This document shows positions 16,501 to 25,444 of a stretch of DNA of 64,000 nt, one piece after another (within the stretch, counting starts at the first letter, position 1; the number at the start of each line of letters is the position of its first letter). The notes under the pieces are model-generated. The model was given only the letters and a program-made list of their open reading frames with translations. It was not told the origin of the DNA and did no database searches. The stretch is from Devosia epidermidihirudinis (GTDB lineage Bacteria; Pseudomonadota; Alphaproteobacteria; Rhizobiales; Devosiaceae). The DNA is taken from contig NZ_LANJ01000011.1 of assembly GCF_000971295.1 (NCBI RefSeq), positions 62,001 to 126,000 of the forward strand, read 5' to 3'. The position numbers and the translations under genes are program-made.

Positions 16501-19500
16501 GTTTCGAAGTTGAGCGTGGCTTGATTGTCTACCTCGCCGGTGTTGATCTGGGCCTGGGTAATCGGCGCCACCACTTTGAAGGTGACGGTTTGGCCCGGCG
16601 CCACACTCGCGTGCTGAGCCGGCGTAATCACCGCACCAGGCATGGGGTCGGTCAGCTTGAGCGTCTTCAGCGTGACGTTGCCGTCATTGAACGCTGTTAC
16701 CGTCCAGGTGAGCTTGGCACCGTCACGGGGCTCAGACGGAACCGACGCCGGATCGATTGTCTTGGTCAGGACGACGGACGGATATTGAAAGACCGGCTTG
16801 GTCTCGCTGTCGGTCGCACTGTTCGTGGTCTTGGGCGAGCCCGTCGGACCGTAGACGCCAGTGGCATAGGCCGTGTTATCGACCCGACCTCGGTCCAGAT
16901 CTGCCTGCTTGATGGTGTAGGTGGCAAACACAGTCGTGCTTGTTCCCCGTGGCAACGATCCGATGGTCAACGCCGAATTGCCCGGGAGCAGCGGATCAAC
17001 CACTTTCACGTCGCGCAGATTGGTGTTGCCGGTGTTTGTCACCAGGAAGGCATAGGTGATCGTCTGGCCGAGCACGCTCGGATCGGTGATCGTGCTGCTG
17101 GAAATCGACTTGTCGATCGTCAGCCCGGGCTTGGCCAACGCCTCGACCTTGGCCTGACCGGTACGGACGACAGTTTGTGCTACTCCGCCGCCATTGACGC
17201 CCCACTGCCCCACAGCTGTCGCGGTGTTATTGAGCACGTCGTTGTCTAGATCGGCCTGCTTGAGCGCATAGGTCGCCGTGAAGGTCGCCTTGCCATTGGG
17301 CTCAAGCCGCAGAGGCTGGGGAATGGTTCCGCTCAGCGCCGACAAGCCGGGCAAAGGATCGGTGATCCTCACGTCGATCAGCGGCGTCTTGCCGGTATTT
17401 GTGACGACGAAGGTGTAAGTGACCTGGTCATTCACATCCGGCGACGCGCCGCTCGACGTCAGTTGCGCCGTCTTTTTGAGGTCTATGGCCGGGGCGAAGT
17501 TCGGCGTCACAACCGTCTCAACGTTGTCGCTCGGCTCGTTGGCGATACCATTGTTGTTGGGATCGACATTGGTGCCGTTGTTGGACGGATCTCTGAGCTG
17601 GGGGTTATCGGTCGAGGTTTGGCCGGAATACTCCCCCGCACCGCTGACCACAGCCTGATTGGTATGCGTCAGGCCCTGCAAACGGGGCACTGCAGCATTG
17701 ATATGGAGGGTAAAGGTAGCCGTTGCGCTGGCGCCTGCGGCCAGTCTGCCGCCGCTCACCAGAATCTGGGAGCCGGGTTGGCCGGTGAAGGCTGGTTTGG
17801 CTGCATCGGTTAACGTCGTGCTCACCGTCGAGACACTGTAATGCCCTTCCGGCGGCGTGCCCGCTGCGGCGGAGTAATTGCCGAAATTGCGATTGGCGAT
17901 TGTAAAATCATCGGTGATCTCGACCCCCACCAGAGGCTCGAGCGACAGGTTCTTGACCGTCAGCGTGTAGTCGATCTTGTAGCTGCCATCCGCCTGGAAC
18001 ACCGGCGCACTTGCCGATTTGGCCAAGCCGATACGGGCTGTTGGGATCATGGTGAAATTGTAGTTCGTCCCACCCGTGGCGGTGGTCGCGACAACTCCGC
18101 TGATTGTCCGCGGGTCAACGATCTGACCAGCGCCCGCCCCGGTGGAGTCGGAGCCCAGAACAGACTTCCCGAGAACCAGATGCGGCTCGGTGATTGAAGC
18201 TGCCGTATAGGTCACCGTGTAGGTGCCTGGAGGCAAATTGGGGACGGTGTAGCGCCCGGCCGCGTCGGTCAGAACTGCGGGCATGGTGATCGGTGCGTTG
18301 TCATGCGACGACGTTCCCGAGACGATGACAGAGACACCAGCGATCCCCGTGTCGCGCTCGGCGGTCAGCTTGTCGTCCTTATTGAAGTCCCGGAACACGG
18401 TGCCACTAATCGACGTCGCCTTGACCGTGGTGACGGTACCGGCAACGTCGGTATTGTTGCTCGGGTTCTTGTCAAAAGACTGGGTCGTTGCGGTGGCCGT
18501 GTTGACCACCCTGTCGCCCGGTGTAGCAATGGAAATGATCTTGACCCAGACACGCACCGTTACGGTTTCGCTGGGAGCGATCTCGTCGAGCTGGCAGGTT
18601 ATGGCGCTATCGCCGATGCCTCCGACACAAACGCGGTTAGCGCTGGGCTGCAGGATTTGCGGAATCCGAGTCAGGACCATCCCGGCCGGGAAAGTATCCG
18701 TCAGCACCACACCTTCGGCAACATCCAGCCCGTCGCCTGACAGCGCGGTTACATCAAGGTCCCAGTAAAACTCCTGGCGTAGGTCGACCACGCCGGTCCC
18801 GTCTGGAGTCGTCGGTGTCTTGGTCACGGCGATATCGGCGCGAACGCGCACCGTGGTGTCTTCGTTGGATGTGTTGTTGGTCGTGTCTGTGTCGTATCCG
18901 GCACGGCTTTCAGCCGAACTCAGCTCCACCTGGTTGGTGTGGCGCTTGCGCTCCACTGCCTTCATCAACATCCTCAGCTCAACCGGTGCGCCTACGGCGA
19001 CGCGATCGGCTCGACACGTAACGTTTCCGCCTGGCGTATCGGGAACTGCATTTACCGTGCAGCTCCACCCCGCTGGCAAGGGCAAAACCATGCGGGGATT
19101 GGCCAGCCCACTGGTCGGTAGCGTGTCCACCATGGTCACGTCCGTGGCCTCGGATGGGCCGGAATTGATCACGGTGATCACGTAGGTCGTGTCCGTACCG
19201 ATCTCTACGGGATCAGGACCGTCCTTTTTCTGAATTTCCAGATCAAGCGCCGGCTTCGTGATGCGGACCTTAACCTTGGCCTCGTTGTTGTCGCTGTCTA
19301 TCTCCGGCGTGGTCGTCGAGACGGTCGCCAGGTTCTCGATGTCCTGATCGATGACGCTCATCGTCGGCACCACCACCACCGTAATGGTCTGCTGGCTACC
19401 GTTCGCCAGCGTTCCCAGGGAACAGGTGATCGAGTTGTCGCCTGCCGCATTCGGCACGATTTCTCCGGACGCCAATCCCATGGTGCAGGCGCCAGCGCTA

Positions 19501-21812
19501 GGCGTCGCGCTGATGAACCGCACGCCATCGGGCAGGATGTCTTTGACAACGACGTTTTGTGCAGGGCTTAGCCCGTTATTGGGTACGAGGGCGGTGATGA
19601 CATAGGTCAACTCCTGCCCAACAGCGGCACCAGTCGCTACGGCCGTCGACGCCTTGGTGACAGTCACGTCGGTACGCGGCGTAACCGTGTACTCCGCGTC
19701 GTCGATGTTGTTATCGGTTTCGGGATCTGGCGTTACGAGCGAATAGACATTGGCCTCGTTCTTTTTGACGCCAACACTGCCTACCCGCACGGTTACGTCG
19801 ACATAGGGGCAGTCCTTGCCGCTCTCGCACTTCGCCAGCGTCGCAATCTCGCAGGACAGTATGCGCGAATAGGCGGACCCAACCTTCTCGCTACACTGCA
19901 GGCCGCCCGTTGGTGTGAAGCTGATCGGGCCAGGCGCTCCGCCATTCTCGGCAACGATGTCGCGCAGTTCGTCGAACAAGTGGACGTCTTTAGCTTCGGC
20001 CGGACCGACATTGACCACTTCAAGACGGAAGGTGATTTCTTCACCGGCCAACACGGTTGCTGCGCCAACCACGGACTTCTTGAGCTGCAGGTCGGCCCAC
20101 TTGTCGTTATTCGCGCTGGTGAGACCGCCGCTATACGCCGTGTTGTCACCGGGGAACGGGTCGCGGGTCAAATAGCCGTCAAACGACACCAGCATGCCGT
20201 TGTTAAACGTCCCTTCCTTGGTCACCTTGGCGGTGACGACAATGGGCTCAATCGACTGACCAGGCCAAAGTGGATTGGCCACGTATTTGTCGGTGTAGCA
20301 CGTCATGGCGAGCGGCCCGACGACCGGCATGGGCGAGCAGATCCAGCCCGGAGCATTCACGCTCTCGATCACCAGTCCGTCCGGCAACATGTCGGTTATC
20401 GTAAGACGTTCAGCCAGCGGAGCATTGCCATCATTACGGGCACCGAGGTTGAAGTCGTACGAGTTGCCAACGGTGACCAGCCCCCGGTCCGGGGTGCTCT
20501 TGCTGGCGACCATATCGATCTTGGGGAGGACAATGTCCGCCGCGCCATCATTGGCGCTGTTGTTGACATGCCCACCAGCATTCTCACCAACCGCGGTAAT
20601 GTCGGCGGTATTGGTGACCTTAAGGCCGACATCGACCACTTCGGTCGTAATCGTGATTGGCTTGCGATAGTTGGAACCAGTTGCAGCGGTATACTCGCAG
20701 GAAACATCCTGCCCGGTGACCTCACACTCCCAGCCTGACCCGGCATCGACCGACAGAATGCGATAGTTTGCGGGCACGCTATCGGTGATAGTTGCCGATG
20801 TTGGAACACGACCCGCCACCAGAGGCTCTAGCGTGAACGTGGCCGTGTTCCCCAACAGCAACAAGCCCGCTGGTGAGCGCGACTTGCGCAGGCTGACGTC
20901 CATTCCCTCGAGAATTTCGATTTCGGCGACGGCGCTATCGTTCGCGTTATTTGGATCGCGCGGTGTTCCCGAAATGACCTGCGCGGAGGCAGTTGCAGTC
21001 GACGCTTCCGCGGCAATGACCTGCGTGCTGAACTCCAGGTTCCGCACTTGATCGGGAGCCATGTCGCCAAGGTCGCAACTGATGAGATTACCAGCGATCG
21101 AGCAATTGGGTGGCATCACAACGCCGGATCCGGATAGACCCGTCGGCAGCGTCAGCACGACCTTGCCGTTCTTGGATGCGTGCGGGCCCTGGTTCGTGAC
21201 TACTGCGGTCAGAGTTACGATCTTGCCAGCTTGCAGTGGCGACGGCGCAGCAGTCAGCGCGACGCTCAGGTCCGCCCCTTCATGTACGGTGGTCTTGCGC
21301 GTGAAGCTCGCGACACCCGGCTCAGTGGGCACGCTTGCCTTCAGTTCAGTGGTGCCAGCCTGCATGTGGCGCATGCCGACGATGAAATCGGTCGATGTAC
21401 CGGGCAGGATCGCCGGCAAATCGCACGTGACCGCAAATGGTGTCGCACTCGGCGCACCGCCCGCTGCTGGTGAACAATTGCTGAGTTTGGAAACGCCGGT
21501 GAAAACTGTGTTCGCCGGAATTGTGAACACCACCGTCGACGCGGGCGCCAGATAATTATCGCTATTAGCGATGCTGACTTTGTAGTCCGCCTGCCCACCG
21601 GCGGGCAGCGGAGAAAAGCCGCTATTGTCGATATTGACCACCCAGCCGGTCTGCGCGGTGGCTGCCGCAGTACCGGCGCCTAGCAGCAGGGCGGACAGTG
21701 CGAATGCCTTGAAAGCCCTCGCCGCCCACGCCCCCCTCACCCCTTTGCCAATGGCATCGCCAGCAGCGTTGTTGTCCCGCAGGAAGCGAGGCGACAGGGG
21801 GGTTGATTTCAT
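13578..21812 (-). CDS. Giant secreted DUF11-repeat protein with two SdrD B-like domains
   Basis: 2744 residues. The N-terminus is long and basic, then a hydrophobic stretch (AFALSALLLGAGTAAATAQ) gives a signal peptide of about 54 residues. I count about 18 repeats of roughly 110-150 residues, each opening like P-x-L-x-L-x-K-T, with a middle Y-x-F-x-V-T-N-T-G-N and an end such as V-T-D-P-L-P-G-L, as in DUF11 adhesin-type modules. An SdrD B-like domain (VFRDFNKDDKLTAERDTGIAG, near residue 1140) splits the set and a second (VFNDLNGNGYQDQDEPGIPG, near 2560) follows it. Both carry the Asp/Asn-rich loop that binds calcium in relatives. The last 80 residues (SGIEQLISILVEQQARLLIV...) could be a degenerate OmpA-like domain. 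Probably a cell-surface fibre or adhesin, co-expressed with the barrel protein. Confidence 0.82.
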   Translation of the reverse strand: MKSTPLSPRFLRDNNAAGDAIGKGVRGAWAARAFKAFALSALLLGAGTAAATAQTGWVVNIDNSGFSPLPAGGQADYKVSIANSDNYLAPASTVVFTIPANTVFTGVSKLSNCSPAAGGAPSATPFAVTCDLPAILPGTSTDFIVGMRHMQAGTTELKASVPTEPGVASFTRKTTVHEGADLSVALTAAPSPLQAGKIVTLTAVVTNQGPHASKNGKVVLTLPTGLSGSGVVMPPNCSIAGNLISCDLGDMAPDQVRNLEFSTQVIAAEASTATASAQVISGTPRDPNNANDSAVAEIEILEGMDVSLRKSRSPAGLLLLGNTATFTLEPLVAGRVPTSATITDSVPANYRILSVDAGSGWECEVTGQDVSCEYTAATGSNYRKPITITTEVVDVGLKVTNTADITAVGENAGGHVNNSANDGAADIVLPKIDMVASKSTPDRGLVTVGNSYDFNLGARNDGNAPLAERLTITDMLPDGLVIESVNAPGWICSPMPVVGPLAMTCYTDKYVANPLWPGQSIEPIVVTAKVTKEGTFNNGMLVSFDGYLTRDPFPGDNTAYSGGLTSANNDKWADLQLKKSVVGAATVLAGEEITFRLEVVNVGPAEAKDVHLFDELRDIVAENGGAPGPISFTPTGGLQCSEKVGSAYSRILSCEIATLAKCESGKDCPYVDVTVRVGSVGVKKNEANVYSLVTPDPETDNNIDDAEYTVTPRTDVTVTKASTAVATGAAVGQELTYVITALVPNNGLSPAQNVVVKDILPDGVRFISATPSAGACTMGLASGEIVPNAAGDNSITCSLGTLANGSQQTITVVVVPTMSVIDQDIENLATVSTTTPEIDSDNNEAKVKVRITKPALDLEIQKKDGPDPVEIGTDTTYVITVINSGPSEATDVTMVDTLPTSGLANPRMVLPLPAGWSCTVNAVPDTPGGNVTCRADRVAVGAPVELRMLMKAVERKRHTNQVELSSAESRAGYDTDTTNNTSNEDTTVRVRADIAVTKTPTTPDGTGVVDLRQEFYWDLDVTALSGDGLDVAEGVVLTDTFPAGMVLTRIPQILQPSANRVCVGGIGDSAITCQLDEIAPSETVTVRVWVKIISIATPGDRVVNTATATTQSFDKNPSNNTDVAGTVTTVKATSISGTVFRDFNKDDKLTAERDTGIAGVSVIVSGTSSHDNAPITMPAVLTDAAGRYTVPNLPPGTYTVTYTAASITEPHLVLGKSVLGSDSTGAGAGQIVDPRTISGVVATTATGGTNYNFTMIPTARIGLAKSASAPVFQADGSYKIDYTLTVKNLSLEPLVGVEITDDFTIANRNFGNYSAAAGTPPEGHYSVSTVSTTLTDAAKPAFTGQPGSQILVSGGRLAAGASATATFTLHINAAVPRLQGLTHTNQAVVSGAGEYSGQTSTDNPQLRDPSNNGTNVDPNNNGIANEPSDNVETVVTPNFAPAIDLKKTAQLTSSGASPDVNDQVTYTFVVTNTGKTPLIDVRITDPLPGLSALSGTIPQPLRLEPNGKATFTATYALKQADLDNDVLNNTATAVGQWGVNGGGVAQTVVRTGQAKVEALAKPGLTIDKSISSSTITDPSVLGQTITYAFLVTNTGNTNLRDVKVVDPLLPGNSALTIGSLPRGTSTTVFATYTIKQADLDRGRVDNTAYATGVYGPTGSPKTTNSATDSETKPVFQYPSVVLTKTIDPASVPSEPRDGAKLTWTVTAFNDGNVTLKTLKLTDPMPGAVITPAQHASVAPGQTVTFKVVAPITQAQINTGEVDNQATLNFETPAGPGTPVQDDETTSLPQVPRLELTKLMISTVDAPLVAGDTLRYRFTIKNTGNLALSNITLDDDLPGFVMDAASAAALATAVLQPQNAANSVPAANRQIVVEGSLVLTQTHIDDGKVDNTATAEGYPTAGPTNVPVTDTDQVTSPLVRAPQIRLVKTILDAPAGAARAGDVVTYGFAIHNTGNVVLNSVVLRELLVGSVIVNPTGWTGPMLPGDINDDAITATYVLTQADIDRGYVENSAEVEGIGLGPTGAPTTVKDISGTAVGNDTVTRLPITAEPELQIVKSIVEKSLSTPPMPGDTIDYQFVVTNTGNLTMRNVRINDPLLSATSLTLIAVLEPGEANAVTFGPVRYSVVQGNIQAGHVTNTATASGEYRNPVTQVDELMSAPSNTIVVPLEQVPGIAVVKEAVAALNDPTTVGEQIEYYFRVTNTGNLTLDGVTVTDPLPGLPQSSFPVGTLLPAQTLTVGPIAYSIVQSDLDRRYVLNQAVATGTYDIGNGPEPITDLSGPTITTDEELVVPMLPIRPVLEIIKQASFVGDTSYALVGDRIDFTFEISNLGNVPVADVRPEEVSFTFGGVPAATPLTDFVPASVTLDLGESQMFTASYVLTQSDLNAGAGMPDGMENIAQAVGVAQGAIPVTSPTDTAVLTLSPQQPSDVVITKTTKRPIIHRGETVPFVIEVRNNALGNAGKVTIVDRIPSGFVFVEGSATVDGVAFVPTVTGNEISFAALPLNALQRIEIGLVLQALPGTPPGRYRNVAFGFDEIGADLGSQGEATVEIVPDAVFDCSDVIGTVFNDLNGNGYQDQDEPGIPGVRLSTARGLLVTTDAFGRYSIPCAALPDSNIGSNFVLKIDTGTLPTGFAMTTDNPAMARLTAGKMVEMNFGAQIGRQIRLSLDNGAFVSGSTAPSVELESGIEQLISILVEQQARLLIVYEAAGDRQVSGPRVSTVVNTIRERWRAVGAPYTLVIDTKIEEW

Positions 21813-21887
21813 ATTTGCATTCCAACGCAGTCAGAGGTTTGCACCTCCAGAACTGGCGGGCATTGGAGTGCGCATACGCGAATGGAA

Positions 21888-21903
21888 ACAGTTACTCAAC
21901 TGT
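21888..21903. promoter_or_regulatory. Operator candidate upstream of the giant DUF11 gene
   Basis: ACAGTT-ACTC-AACTGT, perfect 6-base arms, 76-91 bases upstream of the ATG at 21812, in the likely promoter zone of the two-gene surface operon. Confidence 0.4.
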
Positions 21904-22367
21904 AAATGGCGCGACCCTAAGTATCGAATTTACAAGGAAAAAATGTTGACAAATGAGCCGGAAATCGCTCGCGCGCACCCCTTCATAGTCCGCCAATTTC
22001 AGCTGATATCAACGAGCAATTTCGTCCCCGAAAGCCCACAGATAGGGCGATAAGTGCCACGGTCAGAGCGTCGAGGAATCGACGAGTTGAGTCGGCTCAT
22101 TTCAGCTCTGTTGCCGTTGTCGCTTTCTGTCGTTTTGGTTCCCTTGGTGCCGCATTCATTGATTTCTCAAGGTCTGGCAGACGGCCGTTTGTGAGCCTGA
22201 GAAGGGAATCATTGGGCCGTGCACGGCGGGATGTTAGCCCCCTACCCCTTCCGTTGGCTGAGCGACTCACTTTGGGGAGGTAGATCGTTTGAGCGCCGCC
22301 CTCTTCTTTCAAATCGGACGATATCAGAGCACGCGTATAAAACATGACTTTTAGATGCAGGATATAT

Positions 22368-22383
22368 TGAAATGTGAGTTTCA
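22368..22383. promoter_or_regulatory. Inverted repeat upstream of the siderophore operon
   Basis: TGAAA-TGTGAG-TTTCA, about 74 bases before the binding-protein start. Iron operons in this order are often controlled by RirA or Fur. The spacing here is TGA-N10-TCA rather than the N9 I recall for the RirA iron box, so identity is uncertain. Confidence 0.3.
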
Positions 22384-22456
22384 TATGTGTAGTGAGGGCA
22401 ACGCGTGACCGCTGGGGTCATGCCCAGGACTGCGGCTCCGCCGCCGAGAGACACTC

Positions 22457-23386
22457 ATGATTGGCCTTGTTTCCGCTCGCCTGATGCGAGCCTTGCGCCC
22501 CGCATTCGCGGTGGCTGTACTCACCATGTCAGCGCCGATTGCTGCCCAGGCGCAGGACACCCGTACGATCACCCATGAACTGGGCGAGACCACTATCACC
22601 GGCGAGCCTGTGCGCATCGTCGCCCTTGAGTTTTCCTTCGTGCAGGCGCTGGATTCTCTGGACATCGTTCCGGTCGGCATAGCCGACGACAACCAGCCCG
22701 AGCGGATCGAGCAGAACCTGGGTAAGACCATCGAATACAGCTCGGTCGGCACGCGGCTCGAACCCAATCTCGAACTGATCAGCGTGCTGCAGCCTGATCT
22801 CATCATTGCCGACGAGCGCCGCCACGGCGCCATCTACGAACAACTGAGCGCCATTGCTCCGACCATCGTCCTGAACAGTTGGGACGGTAGCTACGAGGAC
22901 ATCAAGCAGGCAGTGGTCACCATCGCCGATGCCATCGGCGACAAGGCCAAGGGCGAGCAGGTTGTGGCTGACCATAATGCGCGGATGGCAGAAATTGCGT
23001 CCAAGATCCCCGCCAATGACAAGCGCTTCATGCTCGCGGTTGCCACTGCCGACAATTGGTCGCTGCACACCTCTGCCTCGTTCAGCGGCTCCATTTTTGC
23101 CGCGATCGGCGTGAAGACCGCACTTGAAGCCAGTGAACCTGTCGAAAGCGGTGTAGGCCTTGAGCGCCTCGTCGCCATCAATCCTGACGTGCTGCTGGTC
23201 GCGACCGATCCGGGTGGCACCATCTTCAACCAGGTGCAGGACAATTCGGCCTGGCAGGCTATTTCAGCCGTACAGAACGGTCTCGTCTTCGAGGTCAACC
23301 GCAACCAGTATGCCCGCTTCCGCGACCTGCGCACCGCCGAACTCATCGCCAATGACGTTTTGAGCAAGGTCTTCAATGTCCAATAA
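22457..23386 (+). CDS. Ferric-siderophore or iron-dicitrate binding protein (FecB-like)
   Basis: 309 residues. The signal peptide ends near PIAAQAQ (about residue 32). The mature part is a cluster-A iron-chelate binding fold: EPVRIVALEFSFVQALDSLDIVPVG near 50-75, LELISVLQPDLIIAD near 105, INPDVLLVATDPGG near 240. It captures an iron chelate in the periplasm for the permeases encoded directly downstream. The next gene starts inside its last codons (11-base overlap). First gene of a four-gene fecBCDE-like operon. The chelate cannot be identified from sequence. Confidence 0.85.
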   Translation: MIGLVSARLMRALRPAFAVAVLTMSAPIAAQAQDTRTITHELGETTITGEPVRIVALEFSFVQALDSLDIVPVGIADDNQPERIEQNLGKTIEYSSVGTRLEPNLELISVLQPDLIIADERRHGAIYEQLSAIAPTIVLNSWDGSYEDIKQAVVTIADAIGDKAKGEQVVADHNARMAEIASKIPANDKRFMLAVATADNWSLHTSASFSGSIFAAIGVKTALEASEPVESGVGLERLVAINPDVLLVATDPGGTIFNQVQDNSAWQAISAVQNGLVFEVNRNQYARFRDLRTAELIANDVLSKVFNVQ

Positions 23387-24431
23387 GGACAAGGGGGCGG
23401 CGGCGTTTACTGCGGCCCCCTATCAACCAGACACGGGATGGAGCGCGCGTATGCACCTCCGTCCCACCTGGCTGTTTGCCCTTATACTGGCGCTGCTATT
23501 CGCGGCTGCAGTTGGTAATCTCATGGTTGGAGCCGCAGGCTTCAGTGTTGAGCAATCTCTGCGCGCGCTATTTCTGCCTGACACCTCGGTGGAAACTGCG
23601 CTGATCTGGGAAGTGCGCTTGCCGCGTGTGCTGCTAGCGGTGCTCGTGGGTGCAAACCTGGCGGTCGCGGGCGTGCTTATCCAGACGCTGACCCGCAATC
23701 CCCTCGCTTCTCCCCAGACCTTCGGCATCAATGGCGGCGCGGCGCTGGCTATTGTCGTCGCGGTCATCGCTGTCCCCGGCCTCTCCGGCGGCTCGACCGT
23801 TGTGCCGGCCTTTGTCGGCGCTGCCGTCATCGGCATGATCATGTGGATATTGTCTCTTTCCAACGCCATCACGCCACTCAAACTGGCTTTGGCCGGGATC
23901 GCGCTGCAACTGGTGCTGGCTGCGATGGTGCAAGCCGTGCTCATCGCCAATAATGCATCTGCCGATATTGTCTATTGGCTGGCTGGCTCGGTCACCACGG
24001 CGCAATGGAGCAAAGTCTGGACCATCCTGCCGTTCAGTCTGGTGGGCATAGTGGTCGCCATCGCTGGCGGACACCATTTCGGGCTTTTGGCGCTGGACAC
24101 CAGTACTGGAATGTCGCTCGGCCAAAATGCCCGCCGCACAGGCGGACTGGCCTCGGCACTGATCGTTATTCTGGCGGGTTCATCTGTGGCGGTTGCCGGA
24201 CCGATCGGCTTCGTTGGCCTGATGGTTCCCCACATCGTGCGCACCCTCGTGGGGGAGGAGCAGCGCACCGTCCTCATCCTTAGCGTCGCCGCTGGCCCTC
24301 TGCTGCTGGTTGCCGCTGATCTGGGTGGAAAGCTCGTCGCTTATCCGGCGGAGCTTCCGGTGGGGATCATTACCGCAATTCTAGGCGCCCCCGCCTTCCT
24401 GCCCATCACGTGGAGAAACCGCAACCAATGA
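23376..24431 (+). CDS. FecCD-family iron-chelate permease, first subunit
   Basis: 351 residues with a hydrophilic N-terminal extension of about 30 residues before the first membrane segment; a later start at MHLRPTW (23451) is possible. Family marks are LIWEVRLPRVLLAVLVGANLAV and GVLIQTLTRNPLASPQTFGINGGAAL around residues 75-125, and GPIGFVGLMVPHIVRTLVG near 275. It forms a heterodimer with the next gene's product in the inner membrane. The ATG at 23376 overlaps the binding-protein gene, and its stop overlaps the next ATG as ATGA. Confidence 0.9.
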   Translation: MSNKDKGAAAFTAAPYQPDTGWSARMHLRPTWLFALILALLFAAAVGNLMVGAAGFSVEQSLRALFLPDTSVETALIWEVRLPRVLLAVLVGANLAVAGVLIQTLTRNPLASPQTFGINGGAALAIVVAVIAVPGLSGGSTVVPAFVGAAVIGMIMWILSLSNAITPLKLALAGIALQLVLAAMVQAVLIANNASADIVYWLAGSVTTAQWSKVWTILPFSLVGIVVAIAGGHHFGLLALDTSTGMSLGQNARRTGGLASALIVILAGSSVAVAGPIGFVGLMVPHIVRTLVGEEQRTVLILSVAAGPLLLVAADLGGKLVAYPAELPVGIITAILGAPAFLPITWRNRNQ

Positions 24432-25444
24432 GCATGGCACTGACACAGCCCCAAATGTCTCAACCCTGGCGCACCACCCTGGTCTGCATCGCTCTGGGCC
24501 TCCTGGTGGTGGTTCTCGCGCTGATCAGCATCGCGCTGGGCGCGGTTCCACTCTCCTTGGACCGCGTTGTCGCTGGCCTTTTTGGTGGGCCAGATGCCTT
24601 CATTATCAGCCAGTACCGCCTGCCCCGCGTGGTCATTGCCATTCTTTCCGGTGCGGCTTTGGCTCTCGCCGGCCTGTTCCTACAGGTCGCTCTCCGCAAC
24701 CCCATCGCTTCGCCAGACGTGGTCGGGATCACCAAGGGCGCGGGACTCGGCGCCATGCTGGCCCTCATTTTCACGCCACCTGCCTGGATCGTCTGGAGCG
24801 TGCCTGCGGGCGTGATCCTGGGTGCAGCTCTGGTGGCGCTGCTGCTTCTTGCCATCGGGCGGGGATTGGGCGGCGGCATTACCACACTCGCGCTCGTCGG
24901 CGTTTCGCTGGGCGCCCTAGCGCAGGCGGTCATGCAGTTCCTCATGGTCCGCTATCCGCGTGGCATCGATCAGAGCATGGTCTGGCTTGCAGGCAGCACT
25001 TATGGCAGCACGGTCGCCGACATCATCTCCCTGTCTATCTGGCTTCTGGCGTGCCTGCCCGCAGTGGTCATTCTGGCGATGATGCTCGACGTTTCCACCT
25101 TTGGCGACGACACGCTCAAAAGCCTTGGCCTATCACCCAATGTCGTCCGCGCCGGACTGGTACTGACGGCTGTCGCCCTGACGGCTGGTGCCGTTGCCAG
25201 CGTCGGCAGCATCGGTTTTCTGGGCCTGCTGGCGCCGCATGTGGCACGCCTGATGGTTGGCCCGCGCGCACGCCATCTCGTGCCTGCCACTGCGCTGACC
25301 GGGGCGCTTGCGCTGCTATTGGCCGATCTGATTGGCAGGCTTGTCGCGCTGCCGAACGAAATTCCTGCCGGCATCGTCGCCTCGGTTATTGGCGGGCCCT
25401 ACCTGTTCTTTCTTTTGCTTTGGGAGGCACGCCGTCGTGGCTGA
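24428..25444 (+). CDS. FecCD-family iron-chelate permease, second subunit
   Basis: 338 residues from the ATG at 24428, which overlaps the preceding stop as ATGA; an in-frame ATG at 24410 lies inside the previous gene. It shows the FecCD core YRLPRVVIAILSGAALALAG and LRNPIASPDVVGITKGAGLGA near residues 60-110, with GFLGLLAPHVARLMVG near 265. About ten membrane segments. It pairs with the first permease. Its end overlaps the ATPase start by 8 bases. Confidence 0.9.
   Translation: MSMALTQPQMSQPWRTTLVCIALGLLVVVLALISIALGAVPLSLDRVVAGLFGGPDAFIISQYRLPRVVIAILSGAALALAGLFLQVALRNPIASPDVVGITKGAGLGAMLALIFTPPAWIVWSVPAGVILGAALVALLLLAIGRGLGGGITTLALVGVSLGALAQAVMQFLMVRYPRGIDQSMVWLAGSTYGSTVADIISLSIWLLACLPAVVILAMMLDVSTFGDDTLKSLGLSPNVVRAGLVLTAVALTAGAVASVGSIGFLGLLAPHVARLMVGPRARHLVPATALTGALALLLADLIGRLVALPNEIPAGIVASVIGGPYLFFLLLWEARRRG

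Larger units (their letters stand above)
21813..22456. other. 644-base gap between the giant surface gene and the siderophore operon
   Basis: Divergent intergenic region. It holds the perfect inverted repeat ACAGTT-ACTC-AACTGT (21888-21903), about 75 bases upstream of the giant gene start, a small hairpin CGTCGA-GGAA-TCGACG (22069-22084) and an inverted repeat near the siderophore operon. I find no supportable gene. A 95-codon minus-strand frame (22384-22097) has no ribosome site and an arginine-rich, low-quality composition. Confidence 0.5.

Noticed and set aside
14000..18000. CRISPR-like or satellite repeat array
   Set aside because: The periodicity is at protein level, from DUF11 modules of more than 100 residues; there are no short identical DNA repeats with spacers.
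22097..22384. 95-codon minus-strand gene upstream of the iron operon
   Set aside because: No ribosome site, unusual arginine-rich composition, and it fills a promoter region.
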